The notes: a model not told the origin generated them from the letters alone. A DNA stretch of 60,064 nt from Chloroflexota bacterium (GCA_012799995.1 JAAZKE010000008.1:1-60064); one strand, 5' to 3'. Shown: positions 8,682 to 18,831, counted from the first letter of the stretch. Numbers and translations are program-made.

Positions 8682-9020
8682 CTACGGTTCGGTCGAGTCG
8701 CGGATCCAGTCGAGATAGGCTGGCAACCCGTCGCTGATCGGAAGCTGGATGATTTCCGGAACTTCGTACGGGTGCATCTCCCGGATCAGTTCGGTCACCT
8801 TGGGGAAAAGCACAGCGGTCGTTTTGATCAACAGCAGCACTTCCGGTTCTTCGGTAACCTTTCCTTCCCAGCGATAAACACTTTCGATTGGGAACAGCTG
8901 CACGCAGGCCGCAGCGTGTTTCCGCACCAACAGGCGCGCGATTTTGCGCGCGTAATCCTGGTCAGGGCAGGCGGTGATCCCCATCACAAAGGTTGCAGAT
9001 TGATCTTTATCCATGGTCAT
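8682..9020 (-). CDS. cutA: Divalent-cation tolerance protein CutA
   Basis: A 112-residue CutA1 protein, the usual length. Hallmarks are the N-terminal TACPDQDYARKIARLLV, then AAACVQLFPIESVYRWEGKV, the strand EVLLLIKTT, and the family signature MHPYEVPEI. CutA folds like PII proteins and forms trimers; it is widely conserved, and its link to copper tolerance in E. coli is not well explained. Two ATGs (9020 and 9014) are possible starts. The gene stands alone between the accessory stretch and uvrB. Confidence 0.93.
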   Translation of the reverse strand: MTMDKDQSATFVMGITACPDQDYARKIARLLVRKHAAACVQLFPIESVYRWEGKVTEEPEVLLLIKTTAVLFPKVTELIREMHPYEVPEIIQLPISDGLPAYLDWIRDSTEP

Positions 9021-9128
9021 TGACTTTCTGATGTGATTGATTTCATTTGATCCTAAGCTATCAGGAACAGGCTATTGATTGTCCTTCCGCCTTTTTCTAA
9101 GAATATCAAAGATAACGGAAAAAATGGG

Positions 9129-11189
9129 CTATAGTTCGTTCAAATCGATCTCGCCGGAGAGCATTTTGGCGCGCTTCCATGGCGAAACGTTTTCGATATC
9201 CGCCAGCAATCCGCGCAGCTCATAGACCTGATCGCGCAACTCAGCCGCACGCTCAAAGTCCAGCCGTTTGGCAGCCTCTTTCATTTCACGTTCCAACTCT
9301 GCCAGACTGTGTTTGAGCTCGTTCCTGGGAATGGCCTTTTTTACTGAGCGGTAATCCGCTTTTTCTTCGGCAATGGCAGTTGAGGTCGTCAACCTTTCCG
9401 ACAGGTCATAGATGCCTTTGATGATGGTCATCGGCTTAATGTTGTGAGCAACGTTGTAGGCATGTTGTTTGGCACGACGGCGGTTGGTCTCGTCAATGGC
9501 ATATTTCATTGAATCAGTAACCTTATCCGCATATAGAATCACCTTTCCCTCTGCGTTACGGGCAGCCCGACCGATGGTCTGAATCAGCGCTACGCCTGAA
9601 CGCAAAAAGCCTTCCTTGTCGGCGTCCAAAATCGCCACCAAGGATACTTCCGGCAGATCCAGTCCTTCACGCAGCAGGTTGATACCGACGATCACGTCAT
9701 AGACACCCATACGCATATCGCGCAGGATTGAGACCCTCTCGAGCGTGTCCACCTCGGAGTGCAGGTAATGGACTTTGACCTCGTTATCTTTCAGGTAATC
9801 TGCAAGGTCCTCCGCCATGCGCTTGGTCAGCGTGGTAACCAGCACACGTTGATTGAGCGCTGCCCGTTTGCGGATTTCACTCAAAAGGTCGTCAATCTGC
9901 CCTTTAATGGGGCGAATTTCCACCTCTGGGTCGAGCAGTCCGGTCGGACGGATAATCTGTTCGGTGGTGCGCTCGGTTTTGGCGAGTTCATACGGTCCGG
10001 GTGTCGCGCTGGTGTAGATGGTGTAGCCCATTACTTCTTCAAATTCTTCAAACGTCAGCGGGCGGTTGTCAAGAGCCGAAGGCAGGCGGAAACCATATTC
10101 AGCCAGCGTGCTTTTACGGCTCAGGTCGCCGCGATACATGCCGCGCAGCTGCGGAATGGTCATGTGCGACTCATCAATAAACAGCAGGTAATTCGATGGC
10201 AGGTAGTCAAGCAGCGTCCAGGGATGACTTCCCGGAGGGCGCTGATCAAAATGGCGCGAATAGTTCTCAATGCCGGAGCAGTAACCGGTTTCGCGGATCA
10301 TTTCGAGATCAAATTTGGTGCGCTGTTCAATGCGCTGCGCTTCCAGATATTGTTCGTGGTCGCGGAAAAACTTTATCCGCTCTTCCAACTCCTCTTCGAT
10401 GTCGGATATTGCTTTTTTTACGCGTGATTCTTCAGTAATGTAATGCTTTGCAGGGTAAATCGAAACCTCATCCAGCGTTGTCACCAGTTCACCAGTCAAC
10501 GGATTGACCTCGGTGATTTTTTCGATCTCATCGCCAAAAAACGAGATACGGTAAGCGATGCTGTCTTCATAAGCCGGGAAAATTTCCAGTGTATCGCCGC
10601 GGACACGGAAGGTGCCGCTGTGAAAATCCATGTCATTGCGCTGGTATTGGCTTTCAATCAGGTTGCGCAGCAGGGCGTTGCGGCGGTTGATATCGCCAAC
10701 TTTCAGTGTAATGACTGTCTGACCGTACAGCGTGGGGTCGCCCAACCCATAGATGCAGGAAACAGAGGCGACTACGATTACATCCGAGCGCGAAGAAAGC
10801 GCGGCGGTAGCTGCCAGCCGCAGCCTGTCAATTTCGTCGTTGGTGTCAACTTCTTTTTCGATATACAGGTCGTGGCGCGGGACGTATGCCTCCGGCTGAT
10901 AATAGTCGTAGTAGGAAACGAAATATTCAACTGCGTTCTTTGGAAAGAATTCTTTAAATTCAGCATAAAGCTGCGCTGCCAGGGTTTTGTTATGGGCGAG
11001 CACCAACGCCGGCATTTGTAATTGCTGGATCACATTTGCCATCGTGAAAGTCTTGCCGGTACCGGTCGCGCCCAACAGCACCTGATTGCGAAATCCATGG
11101 TTGCGGATGCCATCGACCAGGTCGCTGATCGCCTCCGGCTGATCTCCCATCGGTTGATAAGGCGCATTCAGCTCAAATCGTTTTTGCAT
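9129..11189 (-). CDS. uvrB: Excinuclease ABC subunit B
   Basis: A full-length 686-residue UvrB, the damage-verifying helicase of nucleotide excision repair that loads onto DNA with UvrA and recruits UvrC. Walker A GATGTGKT is at residues 40-47. The beta-hairpin that clamps DNA is seen as [12 protein letters not shown], the DEAD-like box is DESH, and helicase motifs continue through [14 protein letters not shown] and [11 protein letters not shown]-terminal UVR domain (about 630-665, [21 protein letters not shown]) would bind UvrC. The ATG at 11189 is preceded by an AGAGAG sequence. No uvrA or uvrC is in the window. Confidence 0.98.
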   Translation of the reverse strand: MQKRFELNAPYQPMGDQPEAISDLVDGIRNHGFRNQVLLGATGTGKTFTMANVIQQLQMPALVLAHNKTLAAQLYAEFKEFFPKNAVEYFVSYYDYYQPEAYVPRHDLYIEKEVDTNDEIDRLRLAATAALSSRSDVIVVASVSCIYGLGDPTLYGQTVITLKVGDINRRNALLRNLIESQYQRNDMDFHSGTFRVRGDTLEIFPAYEDSIAYRISFFGDEIEKITEVNPLTGELVTTLDEVSIYPAKHYITEESRVKKAISDIEEELEERIKFFRDHEQYLEAQRIEQRTKFDLEMIRETGYCSGIENYSRHFDQRPPGSHPWTLLDYLPSNYLLFIDESHMTIPQLRGMYRGDLSRKSTLAEYGFRLPSALDNRPLTFEEFEEVMGYTIYTSATPGPYELAKTERTTEQIIRPTGLLDPEVEIRPIKGQIDDLLSEIRKRAALNQRVLVTTLTKRMAEDLADYLKDNEVKVHYLHSEVDTLERVSILRDMRMGVYDVIVGINLLREGLDLPEVSLVAILDADKEGFLRSGVALIQTIGRAARNAEGKVILYADKVTDSMKYAIDETNRRRAKQHAYNVAHNIKPMTIIKGIYDLSERLTTSTAIAEEKADYRSVKKAIPRNELKHSLAELEREMKEAAKRLDFERAAELRDQVYELRGLLADIENVSPWKRAKMLSGEIDLNEL

Positions 11190-11252
11190 TTTTCTCTCTG
11201 CAAGCGATTATACCTTTTCAAGAGGGGGAAGCATTTCCAGGAACGGGATTGC

Positions 11253-13787
11253 TTACGCTGTCGCTGTGCGGGAAGGTGGTTCAGGGCTGAGGAATGATAG
11301 CAGGATGAATCCTGTCAGCAGCAGGGTTGGCCAGGAGTATCGGAAGGCGGGATAAGTGGCGAGGTACAGGGACAGGACATTGCCTGCCATTGGCAGCGCA
11401 ATCCATAACCGACTGAGGCGGTGTGTCCGTGCCAGGAAGGCAGCACCGAATACCAGACACATCAGCGAGAAACCCCCGCGCCAGCCTATCGGATAGAGCG
11501 GAGAGGCTGCAACGATTTCGAGGTAGCTGCCAAGCGGCGCTTTCACTACAGTTGGCTGTCGTGGAAATCCCGCCAGATCGGCATCTGTCCAGTTGACACT
11601 GTCGGTGAACCCTCCGAAGGGCGACTCACGGTAGGCGTAAAGGATATCCAGCCGCAGCATCAATGCGCGCAGAAAGGTCAGCGGGTTACGGAGAATTGTA
11701 TCCAGATAGGCGCTTAGCAGAGAGTGCGTCTCGATGGTGTCTGGTACAGCGCTGTGTCGCCAGGTAGTATCCGTTTGGAAGAAGGAAAAATCGGCAATCT
11801 CACGGTCAGGCAAAGTCCGCTCAAGTTGAGAAGCCGCGTGTTCCGGCAGCGTCCCCCCCATTTTTTCGATTGCCAGCAGGTCATTGATGACGTTCAAACC
11901 GATCACAGTCTGCTGCGACTCCATCGGAATTACCTCAAGCGCCCGCTTAACCGGTCCATTGAAAACGACCATCATGATGACATACAATCCCACAGCGAAT
12001 GCCGGCAACAGTCGTTTGAATTTCAGCGCGTACCCCAACAGGAAAAGCGCCGTCAAAATCCCTGGTAAAACGCCATTCAAACGGAACTGGCTGACAAAAA
12101 ACAGACAAACTGCGGATTCCAGCAGCATCCATTTGGTGAAAGGCTTTGGCTTGGGAAAGAGCAGCAGACGGATCAGAATGTCGGTCAACCACAGCAGACT
12201 GAGCGTATAGGGGACGTCTTTCCAGATTGTGATCACTGTCAAAAAGTGGGCGGGTGTCAAACTCAGCAGCAGGGCGATAGCCCCGAGAACCTTGGGAGAA
12301 ACGTCATGTTCTGCGAAACGGTTTAGTAACCTGGTTGCCAGCAACGTGTACAACAATGCCTGCAACAGTGCGATTAAAAATGGTGAGAACGAGATCGATA
12401 TCAGGACTCTTAACGTCAGTGTGTGGAAAATCGAATGCGCATCATCCAGCGGCGTCTGTCCGGTTGCCTGCCACCATTGTCCCTGGCTGTCCATCGAGGA
12501 AATCGCCGGGTTGTAGGCGACAATAGCGATCAACAATGGAATGATGATTATCAGAAAGAAGATTGCGAAGCGACGTTTGGGGTGATGTTGTTGCGTGGAA
12601 GGATCACTGATATTGGCAAGCACTTCCAACAGCGAGATCATGATGGCGAGCAGCGCGAATCCAAAGATGATCGCTGCAATCCACCGGACAATCGAATCAG
12701 CCGGCAGCAAATCGGTGGTGCGGGGGATGAAGAGCAGCCGATTACCGACCAGTGCGATTGAACTCCACAGCGCAGCTGCCCAGCCAATGACAGCGAAAGA
12801 TCGGGCGGGGGTGGTTTCGACCGTCACTTTGCGGCGCAGGGATGGCAGCGCAATCACACCGATCAGCATCATCACAGCCAACAGGATTCGATCTTCTGTG
12901 GGCAGCGGCGGAGCTGAATGAATGCCTGGAAAGGGAACGAATAGGACAGCCGTAGCCAGTAATGCTGTCAGCTGCCAGTTCAACATCGGCATGTGATTTA
13001 CGGGCGTGAGGTTGGTTTGCAGCAAGTGCAGCGAGCTCCACGCGAATATCAAAAGCAGTAACCATCCGAGGTAAAAGCTCACCAGTCTGGCGAGCAACAG
13101 CACAATCAGGGATATCTGCAGAAAGGCAGATTTCCCACTGAATGGGTTGGAATTGCCCTTCAGTAGGTGCGTTTGGACTGCATCTGATAGTTCCAGTGTC
13201 TGACCGTTCCATTCGATGGAAGTGGCGGGCGTAGCATGATCCGGATCGATGACCAGCTGCGCATCTCCGCGGAAATTGGTTTGACCACTCAATACCCACC
13301 CGCTGTCTTCGGGATACAGCTCAAGTAGACCGGGGATTCCCTGATCTGTGCCAGTAAACAGAATTGGCTCATTGCGTGTGTCGAACGGTTCAATCAGTAT
13401 GTCCGGGAACCTGGCTGGCAGATCAGAATAGTGCAGGATCAGCTGATTCTCAGGCTGAAGCGCATTTGGCAAAGTGAAAAAGGCGGAATATGAAGCAACG
13501 ATAGCGAGGATCACTGCCAACAACTGATACCATATTTGCGTTTTTCCGGAAGCACCTTCTTTAAAGGATGCCCATAAAGGATAAGAAACAAAAAGAATAC
13601 TTAAAGAGAACAGGTAATAAAAGATAAAGGAATATCCTGCCAGAGTAGCCTTGCCTGCCAGATTGCCGGTGTACCATGTTGGCTGCGAGGTCAGGCACCA
13701 TAACGCTGGAAACAGGGAGAGGAACGCAGCTGAGAACAGCTGACGGGGGGTGAGATGAGGTTTTCGCAGTAATGCGGCCATTTTCAA
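11253..13787 (-). CDS. Large polytopic membrane protein, possibly GT-C-like, function unknown
   Basis: An 844-residue protein with well over ten hydrophobic segments. After two or three N-terminal helices there is a hydrophilic domain at about residues 105-215 (including LLELYPEDSGWVLSGQTNF), likely outside the membrane. A long series of helices follows, with short loops and a second soluble segment near 640-720. The overall plan resembles GT-C glycosyltransferases or DUF6020-type proteins, but I see no definite catalytic motif, so no function is assigned. The start overlaps the stop of the upstream GNAT gene by 4 nt (13784-13787), so the two are translationally coupled. Confidence 0.7.
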   Translation of the reverse strand: MKMAALLRKPHLTPRQLFSAAFLSLFPALWCLTSQPTWYTGNLAGKATLAGYSFIFYYLFSLSILFVSYPLWASFKEGASGKTQIWYQLLAVILAIVASYSAFFTLPNALQPENQLILHYSDLPARFPDILIEPFDTRNEPILFTGTDQGIPGLLELYPEDSGWVLSGQTNFRGDAQLVIDPDHATPATSIEWNGQTLELSDAVQTHLLKGNSNPFSGKSAFLQISLIVLLLARLVSFYLGWLLLLIFAWSSLHLLQTNLTPVNHMPMLNWQLTALLATAVLFVPFPGIHSAPPLPTEDRILLAVMMLIGVIALPSLRRKVTVETTPARSFAVIGWAAALWSSIALVGNRLLFIPRTTDLLPADSIVRWIAAIIFGFALLAIMISLLEVLANISDPSTQQHHPKRRFAIFFLIIIIPLLIAIVAYNPAISSMDSQGQWWQATGQTPLDDAHSIFHTLTLRVLISISFSPFLIALLQALLYTLLATRLLNRFAEHDVSPKVLGAIALLLSLTPAHFLTVITIWKDVPYTLSLLWLTDILIRLLLFPKPKPFTKWMLLESAVCLFFVSQFRLNGVLPGILTALFLLGYALKFKRLLPAFAVGLYVIMMVVFNGPVKRALEVIPMESQQTVIGLNVINDLLAIEKMGGTLPEHAASQLERTLPDREIADFSFFQTDTTWRHSAVPDTIETHSLLSAYLDTILRNPLTFLRALMLRLDILYAYRESPFGGFTDSVNWTDADLAGFPRQPTVVKAPLGSYLEIVAASPLYPIGWRGGFSLMCLVFGAAFLARTHRLSRLWIALPMAGNVLSLYLATYPAFRYSWPTLLLTGFILLSFLSPEPPSRTATA

Positions 13788-14377
13788 TCAATTCTTTTGC
13801 AAAGCGACCAGGCGGGATCCACTTCACGCCGAATATTTCCATTGTGATCAATATATTGCCAGTCTCCCGGGTCAGACCGGAAAATCTCAAAACCACGGTT
13901 GCGGTAAAAAGTGAGTGCATTCTGGTTGGATTTGGAGCAATTCAACCATAAAAATCCAATCTTGCGCTCGCTCGCACACCTCTCGCAGGTCTTGAGCAGG
14001 CTGGAGCCAATCCCGCATCCGCGGTATTCCCGTTTTACACGGAAAGAACTGAGCAGCATTGACTGGCTGGGTATCAGCTTGTAGGCATGGGTTGGGTTGA
14101 CATTGATAAACACCTGCCCCACCATCTCACCCGTGCTGGTGACCGCCACCCATAAGATGGATTTTCCATTGAGACTGTTGCGGAATACTTCCCGGTAGAC
14201 ACGCCGATAGCGCAGATATTCGCAGCCCCATTCGATCAGGGGCAGGTCTTCTTGACGCATCTGCCGAATTTCGCCGTCGAAGCTTCGGGAACCTAACCAC
14301 TCCTCAGCTGCTGACAGGATTGTCATGCCAGGAGTCTTATTATTAATCCGAGAAAGTCTTGCATCTTGCGCAGTCAT
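13784..14377 (-). CDS. GNAT family N-acetyltransferase
   Basis: About 197 residues. The acetyl-CoA-binding motif A is clear: VKREYRGCGIGSSLLKTCER contains the R/Q-x-x-G-x-G/A pattern. It is followed by motif B, LNCSKSNQNALTFYRNRGF, typical of GNAT C-termini. I prefer ATG 14377 because AAGGA lies 5 nt upstream; an in-frame ATG at 14395 lacks such a site. The substrate is unknown. The C-terminus overlaps the start of the large membrane protein gene, which implies a shared transcript. Confidence 0.85.
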   Translation of the reverse strand: MTAQDARLSRINNKTPGMTILSAAEEWLGSRSFDGEIRQMRQEDLPLIEWGCEYLRYRRVYREVFRNSLNGKSILWVAVTSTGEMVGQVFINVNPTHAYKLIPSQSMLLSSFRVKREYRGCGIGSSLLKTCERCASERKIGFLWLNCSKSNQNALTFYRNRGFEIFRSDPGDWQYIDHNGNIRREVDPAWSLCKRID

Positions 14378-14516
14378 CGTATTCCTTTTTACCATATCTT
14401 GATCAGAGTGAAGGTCAATGAATTATATTGGCATAAATATTGCACTTTTAAGAAAACGAATTTGCCATTTTGGACTGCCCCTGCTCGGGACAATCCATTG
14501 CGGAAAGAGGTTGAGA

Positions 14517-16091
14517 ATGAAAACACTTGGAAGAATCTTCATCATCATCATGCTCCTGAGCCTGACAGCTGTGCCAACGTTCGCACTGGACTACACCGAC
14601 GAACAATTGCTGGCATATTTTGGTATGGTCGAAAACTGGACAGTTGACGATTTGAACAAAGCCGGTCTAAAAGAAGGCGATGTGGTCTTCGATGAACTGA
14701 TGAACTGGGACCTTGCCTACACTGAAGAAGAAGCGCAGGAAATGCTGACAAATGAAACTCCCATTGAATCTGTCGTAACGGAACCGGAATATGAAGGAAA
14801 AGCGATTGTGACAGCATTGGAAGGTGGTGCGGGCGGCAGTTATGTTCCCTGTGGTGATGGGAAGCTGCAGGTTTCTATCCAACTGAAAAACGTTATTCAA
14901 CTTCCGCTCGAAAACAACGGCGAGCCGATGGTTGTCTACATTCGCTCAGTGGTCATTTCCGGCGTCAGTGGCGACCCGACCAACGGCAGTTATACCTTGA
15001 TGGATTGCAAGGATGCTTCCGGCGCTGCCTGTGAGAAAATAATGTTGGGTTCGGATGGGGCTGCGACTATCAGCGGGCATGTGACCATTCCTCAGGTCTA
15101 TAACTCGGGGAATATCAGCTACACCGCCACGCTTACCTATAGTAAGGCGGAAGGCGCCGCCTCTGAACCTCCGCTGGTGATTTCCGGCAATGCCACTCCG
15201 ACTGAACTGTCTATGTGTGCCAGTGGTAACCTCGATATTGTAGCGAGCAAAGGTACCTACGAACAGTGCGGTGGCAAAGCAGCTTTTACCGCTGACATTC
15301 AGGTTCCTGCTGCCGGCATCCAGTTTATTGTCCCAGCTGACTTGTTAATTCGCTCTCTGGAAAGTACGAATGTCACAGTATATGAGACTTATGAATGTCG
15401 CTTCACCCGCTTTGATGAAACTGCCAACCCAATCAGCGGTGGCGCCTGTGAACCCGGACAACGGATTGAAGTCTTCCCGAACGATAAAATCCGCCTGGAA
15501 ATGTTTATCGACAAACTGAACAACCCGATCGAAGAGACCAGCGGTGAGAAAGCACTGGAAATCAACTGGCGCCTGGGTGGTATCAACGGTTTCCTGAGCG
15601 GTCAGCTGGAGAGCAAGGTTGGTCCGGCTGAACTTTGTGCTGCGAGAATCGTACCGCTGGCGCCGTTAGCACCAGCTGCAGGTACCGCTGATAATCCGCT
15701 GGAGCCTGAGCAGTTCTGGAATATCACCCATAACAACGCTGTCACGGGTGTGTATCAGAAATGCGGAAAATTTGCGGTAATCCAACTGCGGCTGCGCAAC
15801 GAAGGCGCCAAAGCTGGTAAGATCACGCTGCCGGGATATGTTTCTGTCAATGGGGGTACGCCGATCACCTATTACTGGATGTCAACCCTTCCAGCAGAAG
15901 GCAATCAGATCACGCTGGAACCGGGACAGACAGTATCTCTGGTTGGCAGGTTGTATCTCACCAATGTTACCAGCCAGACTGCAGCTGATACCCCGGTTCT
16001 GGTGGTAGTCATGTTCCCTGAACTGAATATGATCATGGGCGGAGAGGCAATCTCAGATAAGAATACCGAGCGTTGCTATACTGTGCAGTAA
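14517..16091 (+). CDS. Secreted protein with three cysteine-containing beta-sandwich-like units
   Basis: From the ATG at 14517 (AAAGAGG upstream) the protein has 524 residues and begins with a signal peptide (MKTLGRIFIIIMLLSLTAV, cleavage likely after TFA). An earlier in-frame ATG at 14418 would add 33 residues ahead of the signal and is rejected. The mature part has a short acidic N-terminal segment, then three similar beta-rich units starting near VPCGDGKLQ, YEQCGGKAAF and YQKCGKFAVI. Each has a first-strand cysteine paired with later cysteines, suggesting disulfide-stabilised extracellular domains. No anchor or enzyme motif is visible. The gene is divergent from the GNAT gene. Confidence 0.75.
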   Translation: MKTLGRIFIIIMLLSLTAVPTFALDYTDEQLLAYFGMVENWTVDDLNKAGLKEGDVVFDELMNWDLAYTEEEAQEMLTNETPIESVVTEPEYEGKAIVTALEGGAGGSYVPCGDGKLQVSIQLKNVIQLPLENNGEPMVVYIRSVVISGVSGDPTNGSYTLMDCKDASGAACEKIMLGSDGAATISGHVTIPQVYNSGNISYTATLTYSKAEGAASEPPLVISGNATPTELSMCASGNLDIVASKGTYEQCGGKAAFTADIQVPAAGIQFIVPADLLIRSLESTNVTVYETYECRFTRFDETANPISGGACEPGQRIEVFPNDKIRLEMFIDKLNNPIEETSGEKALEINWRLGGINGFLSGQLESKVGPAELCAARIVPLAPLAPAAGTADNPLEPEQFWNITHNNAVTGVYQKCGKFAVIQLRLRNEGAKAGKITLPGYVSVNGGTPITYYWMSTLPAEGNQITLEPGQTVSLVGRLYLTNVTSQTAADTPVLVVVMFPELNMIMGGEAISDKNTERCYTVQ

Positions 16092-16124
16092 TTTTGCCGG
16101 AAAAGAGATTGTCATACATTGAGG

Positions 16125-16151
16125 TTGACAGAAAGAAAAACTGTATATAAT
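16125..16151 (+). promoter_or_regulatory. Sigma-A promoter of the argG-lys operon
   Basis: TTGACA (16125-16130) and TATAAT (16146-16151) are both perfect hexamers, separated by 15 nt, shorter than the ideal 17. Transcription would start near 16158, about 130 nt before the terminator at 16288. Confidence 0.7.
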
Positions 16152-16157
16152 TTAATC

Positions 16158-16235
16158 ATGGTGATGAATCTATTCGGATTTGGACGTACACGACGATTGC
16201 TTCCACTTCTCAGCGAGAAGGATGGGAGCGATTGA
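16158..16235 (+). CDS. Putative 25-residue leader peptide ahead of argG
   Basis: A 26-codon ORF (ATG to TGA) encodes MVMNLFGFGRTRRLLPLLSE plus a short tail, with three arginines in four residues at 10-13. It starts at or next to the predicted transcription start, so translation would be leaderless or begin at the ATG at 16164. Inside its 3' part is a hairpin CTTCTC-AGC-GAGAAG. With the terminator 50 nt further on, this is the layout of a translational attenuator sensing charged tRNA-Arg. Being so short, it could be chance; the surrounding promoter and terminator are the main support. Confidence 0.4.
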   Translation: MVMNLFGFGRTRRLLPLLSEKDGSD

Positions 16236-16287
16236 CGATATGAAAGAATAAGCTTCATCAGCAAAAAAGCCATATTGGTCAATTTTT

Positions 16288-16317
16288 AAGAACTCCTCTT
16301 CTCGGGGAGTTCTTTTT
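16288..16317 (+). terminator. Intrinsic terminator between the operon promoter and argG (attenuator)
   Basis: A 9-bp stem, AAGAACTCC with GGAGTTCTT, encloses a 9-nt loop and runs into TTTTT. It lies downstream of the promoter at 16125 and 49 nt before argG, with no full-size gene between them. It is therefore best read as a regulated early terminator and not as the end of the upstream gene. Confidence 0.8.
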
Positions 16318-16365
16318 GTTTTACGAAATGAGGAGTTTGATCTCATGCAGTAAGATCGGAAAAGG

Positions 16366-17643
16366 ATGGAAATGAAGAAAAATTCAAAACAGGAAGTAAA
16401 AAAAGTCGTGCTGGCTTATTCTGGTGGCATTGACACCTCAACCATCGTCCCATGGTTGATCGAAACCTATGGGTGTTCAGTGATCTGCTTCTGCGCTCAG
16501 ATCGGGCAGAGCAACGAAAATCTGCAGGGGTTGGAGGAGAAAGCGCTACAAAGCGGGGCTGACAAGTTTATTCTGGCTGATTTGCGGGAAGAATTTGCCA
16601 GCGATTTCCTTTTTCCGATGATGAAGATAGAAGCTGTGTATGAAGGGAAATATCCGTTGGGAACTGCTATTTCGCGTCCGATTATCGCTAAACATGTGGT
16701 CGAGACTGCCAAAAAAGAAGGCGCCGATGCGGTTGCGCACGGAGCGACCGGACGCGGTAATGATCAGGTTCGTTTCGAACTGGCATTCATGGCTTTGGCT
16801 CCTGAACTCAAAATCATCGCTCCCTGGCGTGAATGGGAGTTCAAATCACGCGAGGAAGTGATCGCTTATGCCCGGCAGAAGTCTGTGCCGATCAACCTGC
16901 CGCGTGGTATCGGCGTCAACCATGACTCCAACCTGTGGCACATTTCGCATGAGGGCGGGGTTCTTGAGGATATCACCAATGAGGTCGATGAATCCGTCTA
17001 TCGTTGGACTGCCTCCCCCGAAAATGCGCCTGATCAGCCGGTGGAAATGGCAATTACTTTTGAGCAGGGCATCCCTGTCGCTTTAGATGGCAATCCGCTC
17101 TCGGGCGCAAAACTGATTGAGGCGCTCAATGCGATCGGCGGCACCCATGGCATTGGACGCAGCCAGCTGATCGAGAGTCGCCTGATCGGGTTCAAATCCC
17201 ATGGGATCTACGAGACCCCTGCCGGGACGATTCTGTTGGAGGCGCATCGCGCGCTGGAGTCGATTCTGCATCCACGTGAGCTGCGCCGTTTCAAGCGGGC
17301 AGCCGCTGACACCTATGCCGATCTGATCTACAACGGCATGTGGTTCACCGAGCTGCGCGAGGCGCTGGATGCATTCACCGCTGTCACCCAGCAACGGGTC
17401 AATGGAGAAGTGCGGCTGAAAGCCTTTAAGGGAAATCTGGTGGTAACGGGAATCAGCAGCCCTGACAGCGGCTATAACGGCGATGCAGCCTTGTTTGAGC
17501 CATCCGGTGGATTTGACAACACCTTTGGCACCGGTTTTATCCATTTTTATGGCTTGTCTTCCAAGGTTCAGGGCATGATTGACTCGCCTGAAATCGACCT
17601 GGAGGATAAAAACAAACATTTAAAGCAGTTTAAACGGGACTAA
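16366..17643 (+). CDS. argG: Argininosuccinate synthase
   Basis: A 425-residue enzyme that joins citrulline and aspartate with ATP to form argininosuccinate. The N-terminal PP-loop motif [15 protein letters not shown] binds ATP; further family blocks are [15 protein letters not shown] and [26 protein letters not shown] lies just before the ATG. It is the first gene of an operon that continues with the LysW carrier pathway, which fits a role of that pathway in making ornithine for arginine. No argH or argF is in the window. Confidence 0.95.
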   Translation: MEMKKNSKQEVKKVVLAYSGGIDTSTIVPWLIETYGCSVICFCAQIGQSNENLQGLEEKALQSGADKFILADLREEFASDFLFPMMKIEAVYEGKYPLGTAISRPIIAKHVVETAKKEGADAVAHGATGRGNDQVRFELAFMALAPELKIIAPWREWEFKSREEVIAYARQKSVPINLPRGIGVNHDSNLWHISHEGGVLEDITNEVDESVYRWTASPENAPDQPVEMAITFEQGIPVALDGNPLSGAKLIEALNAIGGTHGIGRSQLIESRLIGFKSHGIYETPAGTILLEAHRALESILHPRELRRFKRAAADTYADLIYNGMWFTELREALDAFTAVTQQRVNGEVRLKAFKGNLVVTGISSPDSGYNGDAALFEPSGGFDNTFGTGFIHFYGLSSKVQGMIDSPEIDLEDKNKHLKQFKRD

Positions 17644-17678
17644 TACCCGATTTTAGTAAAGGAAATAAGGAGAAAGAA

Positions 17679-17849
17679 ATGACTACAGTAGTTTGTCCGG
17701 AATGTGATGCAGAAATTACCCTCGAAGAGGGAACAGAAGTTGGTGAGATCATCGTTTGTGGTGATTGTGGCGTGGATCTTGAGGTGGTTTCGCTTGACCC
17801 CGCCGAAGTGGAGGTTGCACCGATGGAACAGGAAGACTGGGGCGAATAA
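17679..17849 (+). CDS. lysW: Amino-group carrier protein LysW
   Basis: A 56-residue acidic protein. An N-terminal zinc-ribbon-like set of cysteines ([12 protein letters not shown], then [13 protein letters not shown]) and the C-terminal EDWGE identify LysW. In this pathway the gamma-carboxyl of the terminal glutamate is ligated to the amino group of glutamate or alpha-aminoadipate, protecting and carrying the intermediate through successive enzymes. GGAAATAAGGAGA precedes the ATG. It lies directly between argG and its ligase gene. Confidence 0.95.
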   Translation: MTTVVCPECDAEITLEEGTEVGEIIVCGDCGVDLEVVSLDPAEVEVAPMEQEDWGE

Positions 17850-17914
17850 TTCCCCATTTGAATAAGAAGGATAACCAACCCGCTCAGGTGATGCAGTTCA
17901 GGAGGTGTTGAAAG

Positions 17915-18787
17915 ATGAATAAAACCAATCCGCAGGTAGGAATTCTCTACTCACGTGTTCGCGTGGAGGAGAAATGGATTTTCAGCGCACTTGAACGGCG
18001 CGGGGTCGATTATGTCCGGCTGGACGATCGACAGATCCGGTTTGACCTGTCCAATCCTTCTGAGTGGGATCAATTTGATGTCGTTTTAGAACGCAGCATC
18101 GGGTACACCAGCGGACTGTACAGCCTGCGGATGTTCGACACTTTTGGCGTACCGACAGTGAACACTGCCCGGGTGGCTGAAATCTGCGGGGACAAACTGC
18201 TCACAGCTGCAATGCTGGCGCGGAATAACGTTCCGCAGCCACGCTGCGCCACCGCCTTCACAATGGAATCCGCGCTGGAAGCGATTGAAACCTTCGGTTA
18301 TCCAGTGGTGCTGAAGCCGGTGGTAGGCAGCTGGGGGCGGTTGCTGGCGAAAATCAATGACCGCGATTCAGCGGAGGCGGTGCTGGAGCACAAGCTCACG
18401 CTCGGGTCGGTACAACACAGCGTCATCTTCATCCAGGAATATATTGAGAAACCGGGGCGTGACCTGCGTGTGATTGTGGTCGGTGATCGGGTGCTTACGG
18501 CGATCTACCGCAATTCCGACCATTGGATCACCAACACCGCGCGTGGCGGCATTGGAGAGGTCTGTCCAGTTACACCGGAAATTGAAGAGCTGTGCCTGAA
18601 GGCAACCGCCGCTGTTGGCGGCGGTGTTCTGGCGGTTGATCTGGTGGAACATCCTCAGCAGGGGCTGTTGGTGAATGAAATCAATCATACGATGGAGTTT
18701 CATACCGCTCAACCGACCAGCGGGATCGATATTGCGGACGAAATTGTGCTGTACACGCTTTCGCAGGCTCAAAAGAAAGCATCTTGA
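17915..18787 (+). CDS. lysX: LysW-glutamate/aminoadipate ligase (LysX/ArgX), ATP-grasp
   Basis: A 290-residue ATP-grasp ligase of the RimK-like family. The nucleotide-binding strands are seen in YPVVLKPVVGSWGRLLAKI, and the metal-binding end in LLVNEINHTMEF, a block shared by LysX and ArgX. It would attach the alpha-amino group of glutamate (ArgX) or alpha-aminoadipate (LysX) to the C-terminal glutamate of LysW. Beside argG I favour the glutamate/arginine role, but some organisms use one enzyme for both and the sequence alone does not settle it. A good AGGAGG lies before the ATG. Confidence 0.9.
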   Translation: MNKTNPQVGILYSRVRVEEKWIFSALERRGVDYVRLDDRQIRFDLSNPSEWDQFDVVLERSIGYTSGLYSLRMFDTFGVPTVNTARVAEICGDKLLTAAMLARNNVPQPRCATAFTMESALEAIETFGYPVVLKPVVGSWGRLLAKINDRDSAEAVLEHKLTLGSVQHSVIFIQEYIEKPGRDLRVIVVGDRVLTAIYRNSDHWITNTARGGIGEVCPVTPEIEELCLKATAAVGGGVLAVDLVEHPQQGLLVNEINHTMEFHTAQPTSGIDIADEIVLYTLSQAQKKAS

Positions 18788-18831
18788 AAAGGGCTGAACA
18801 CAAAATAGAAAACAAGTTGGGAGTTGCAGGA

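Noticed and set aside
9759..11021. Long plus-strand open frames opposite uvrB
   Set aside because: They are antisense to a strongly conserved gene, show no recognisable family and have low-complexity composition expected of shadow frames.
11421..12921. Plus-strand frames opposite the 844-residue membrane protein gene
   Set aside because: No family likeness, no ribosome binding sites, and the minus-strand frame is continuous and codes for well-formed membrane helices.
16125..16365. T-box or known amino-acid riboswitch before argG
   Set aside because: No T-box sequence (AGGGTGG-N-ACCGCG) or other conserved core was found; the small ORF plus terminator explains the region better.
17630..17878. 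Minus-strand ORF of 82 residues
   Set aside because: It is the shadow of lysW, whose CPEC, CGDC and EDWGE features are unmistakable.
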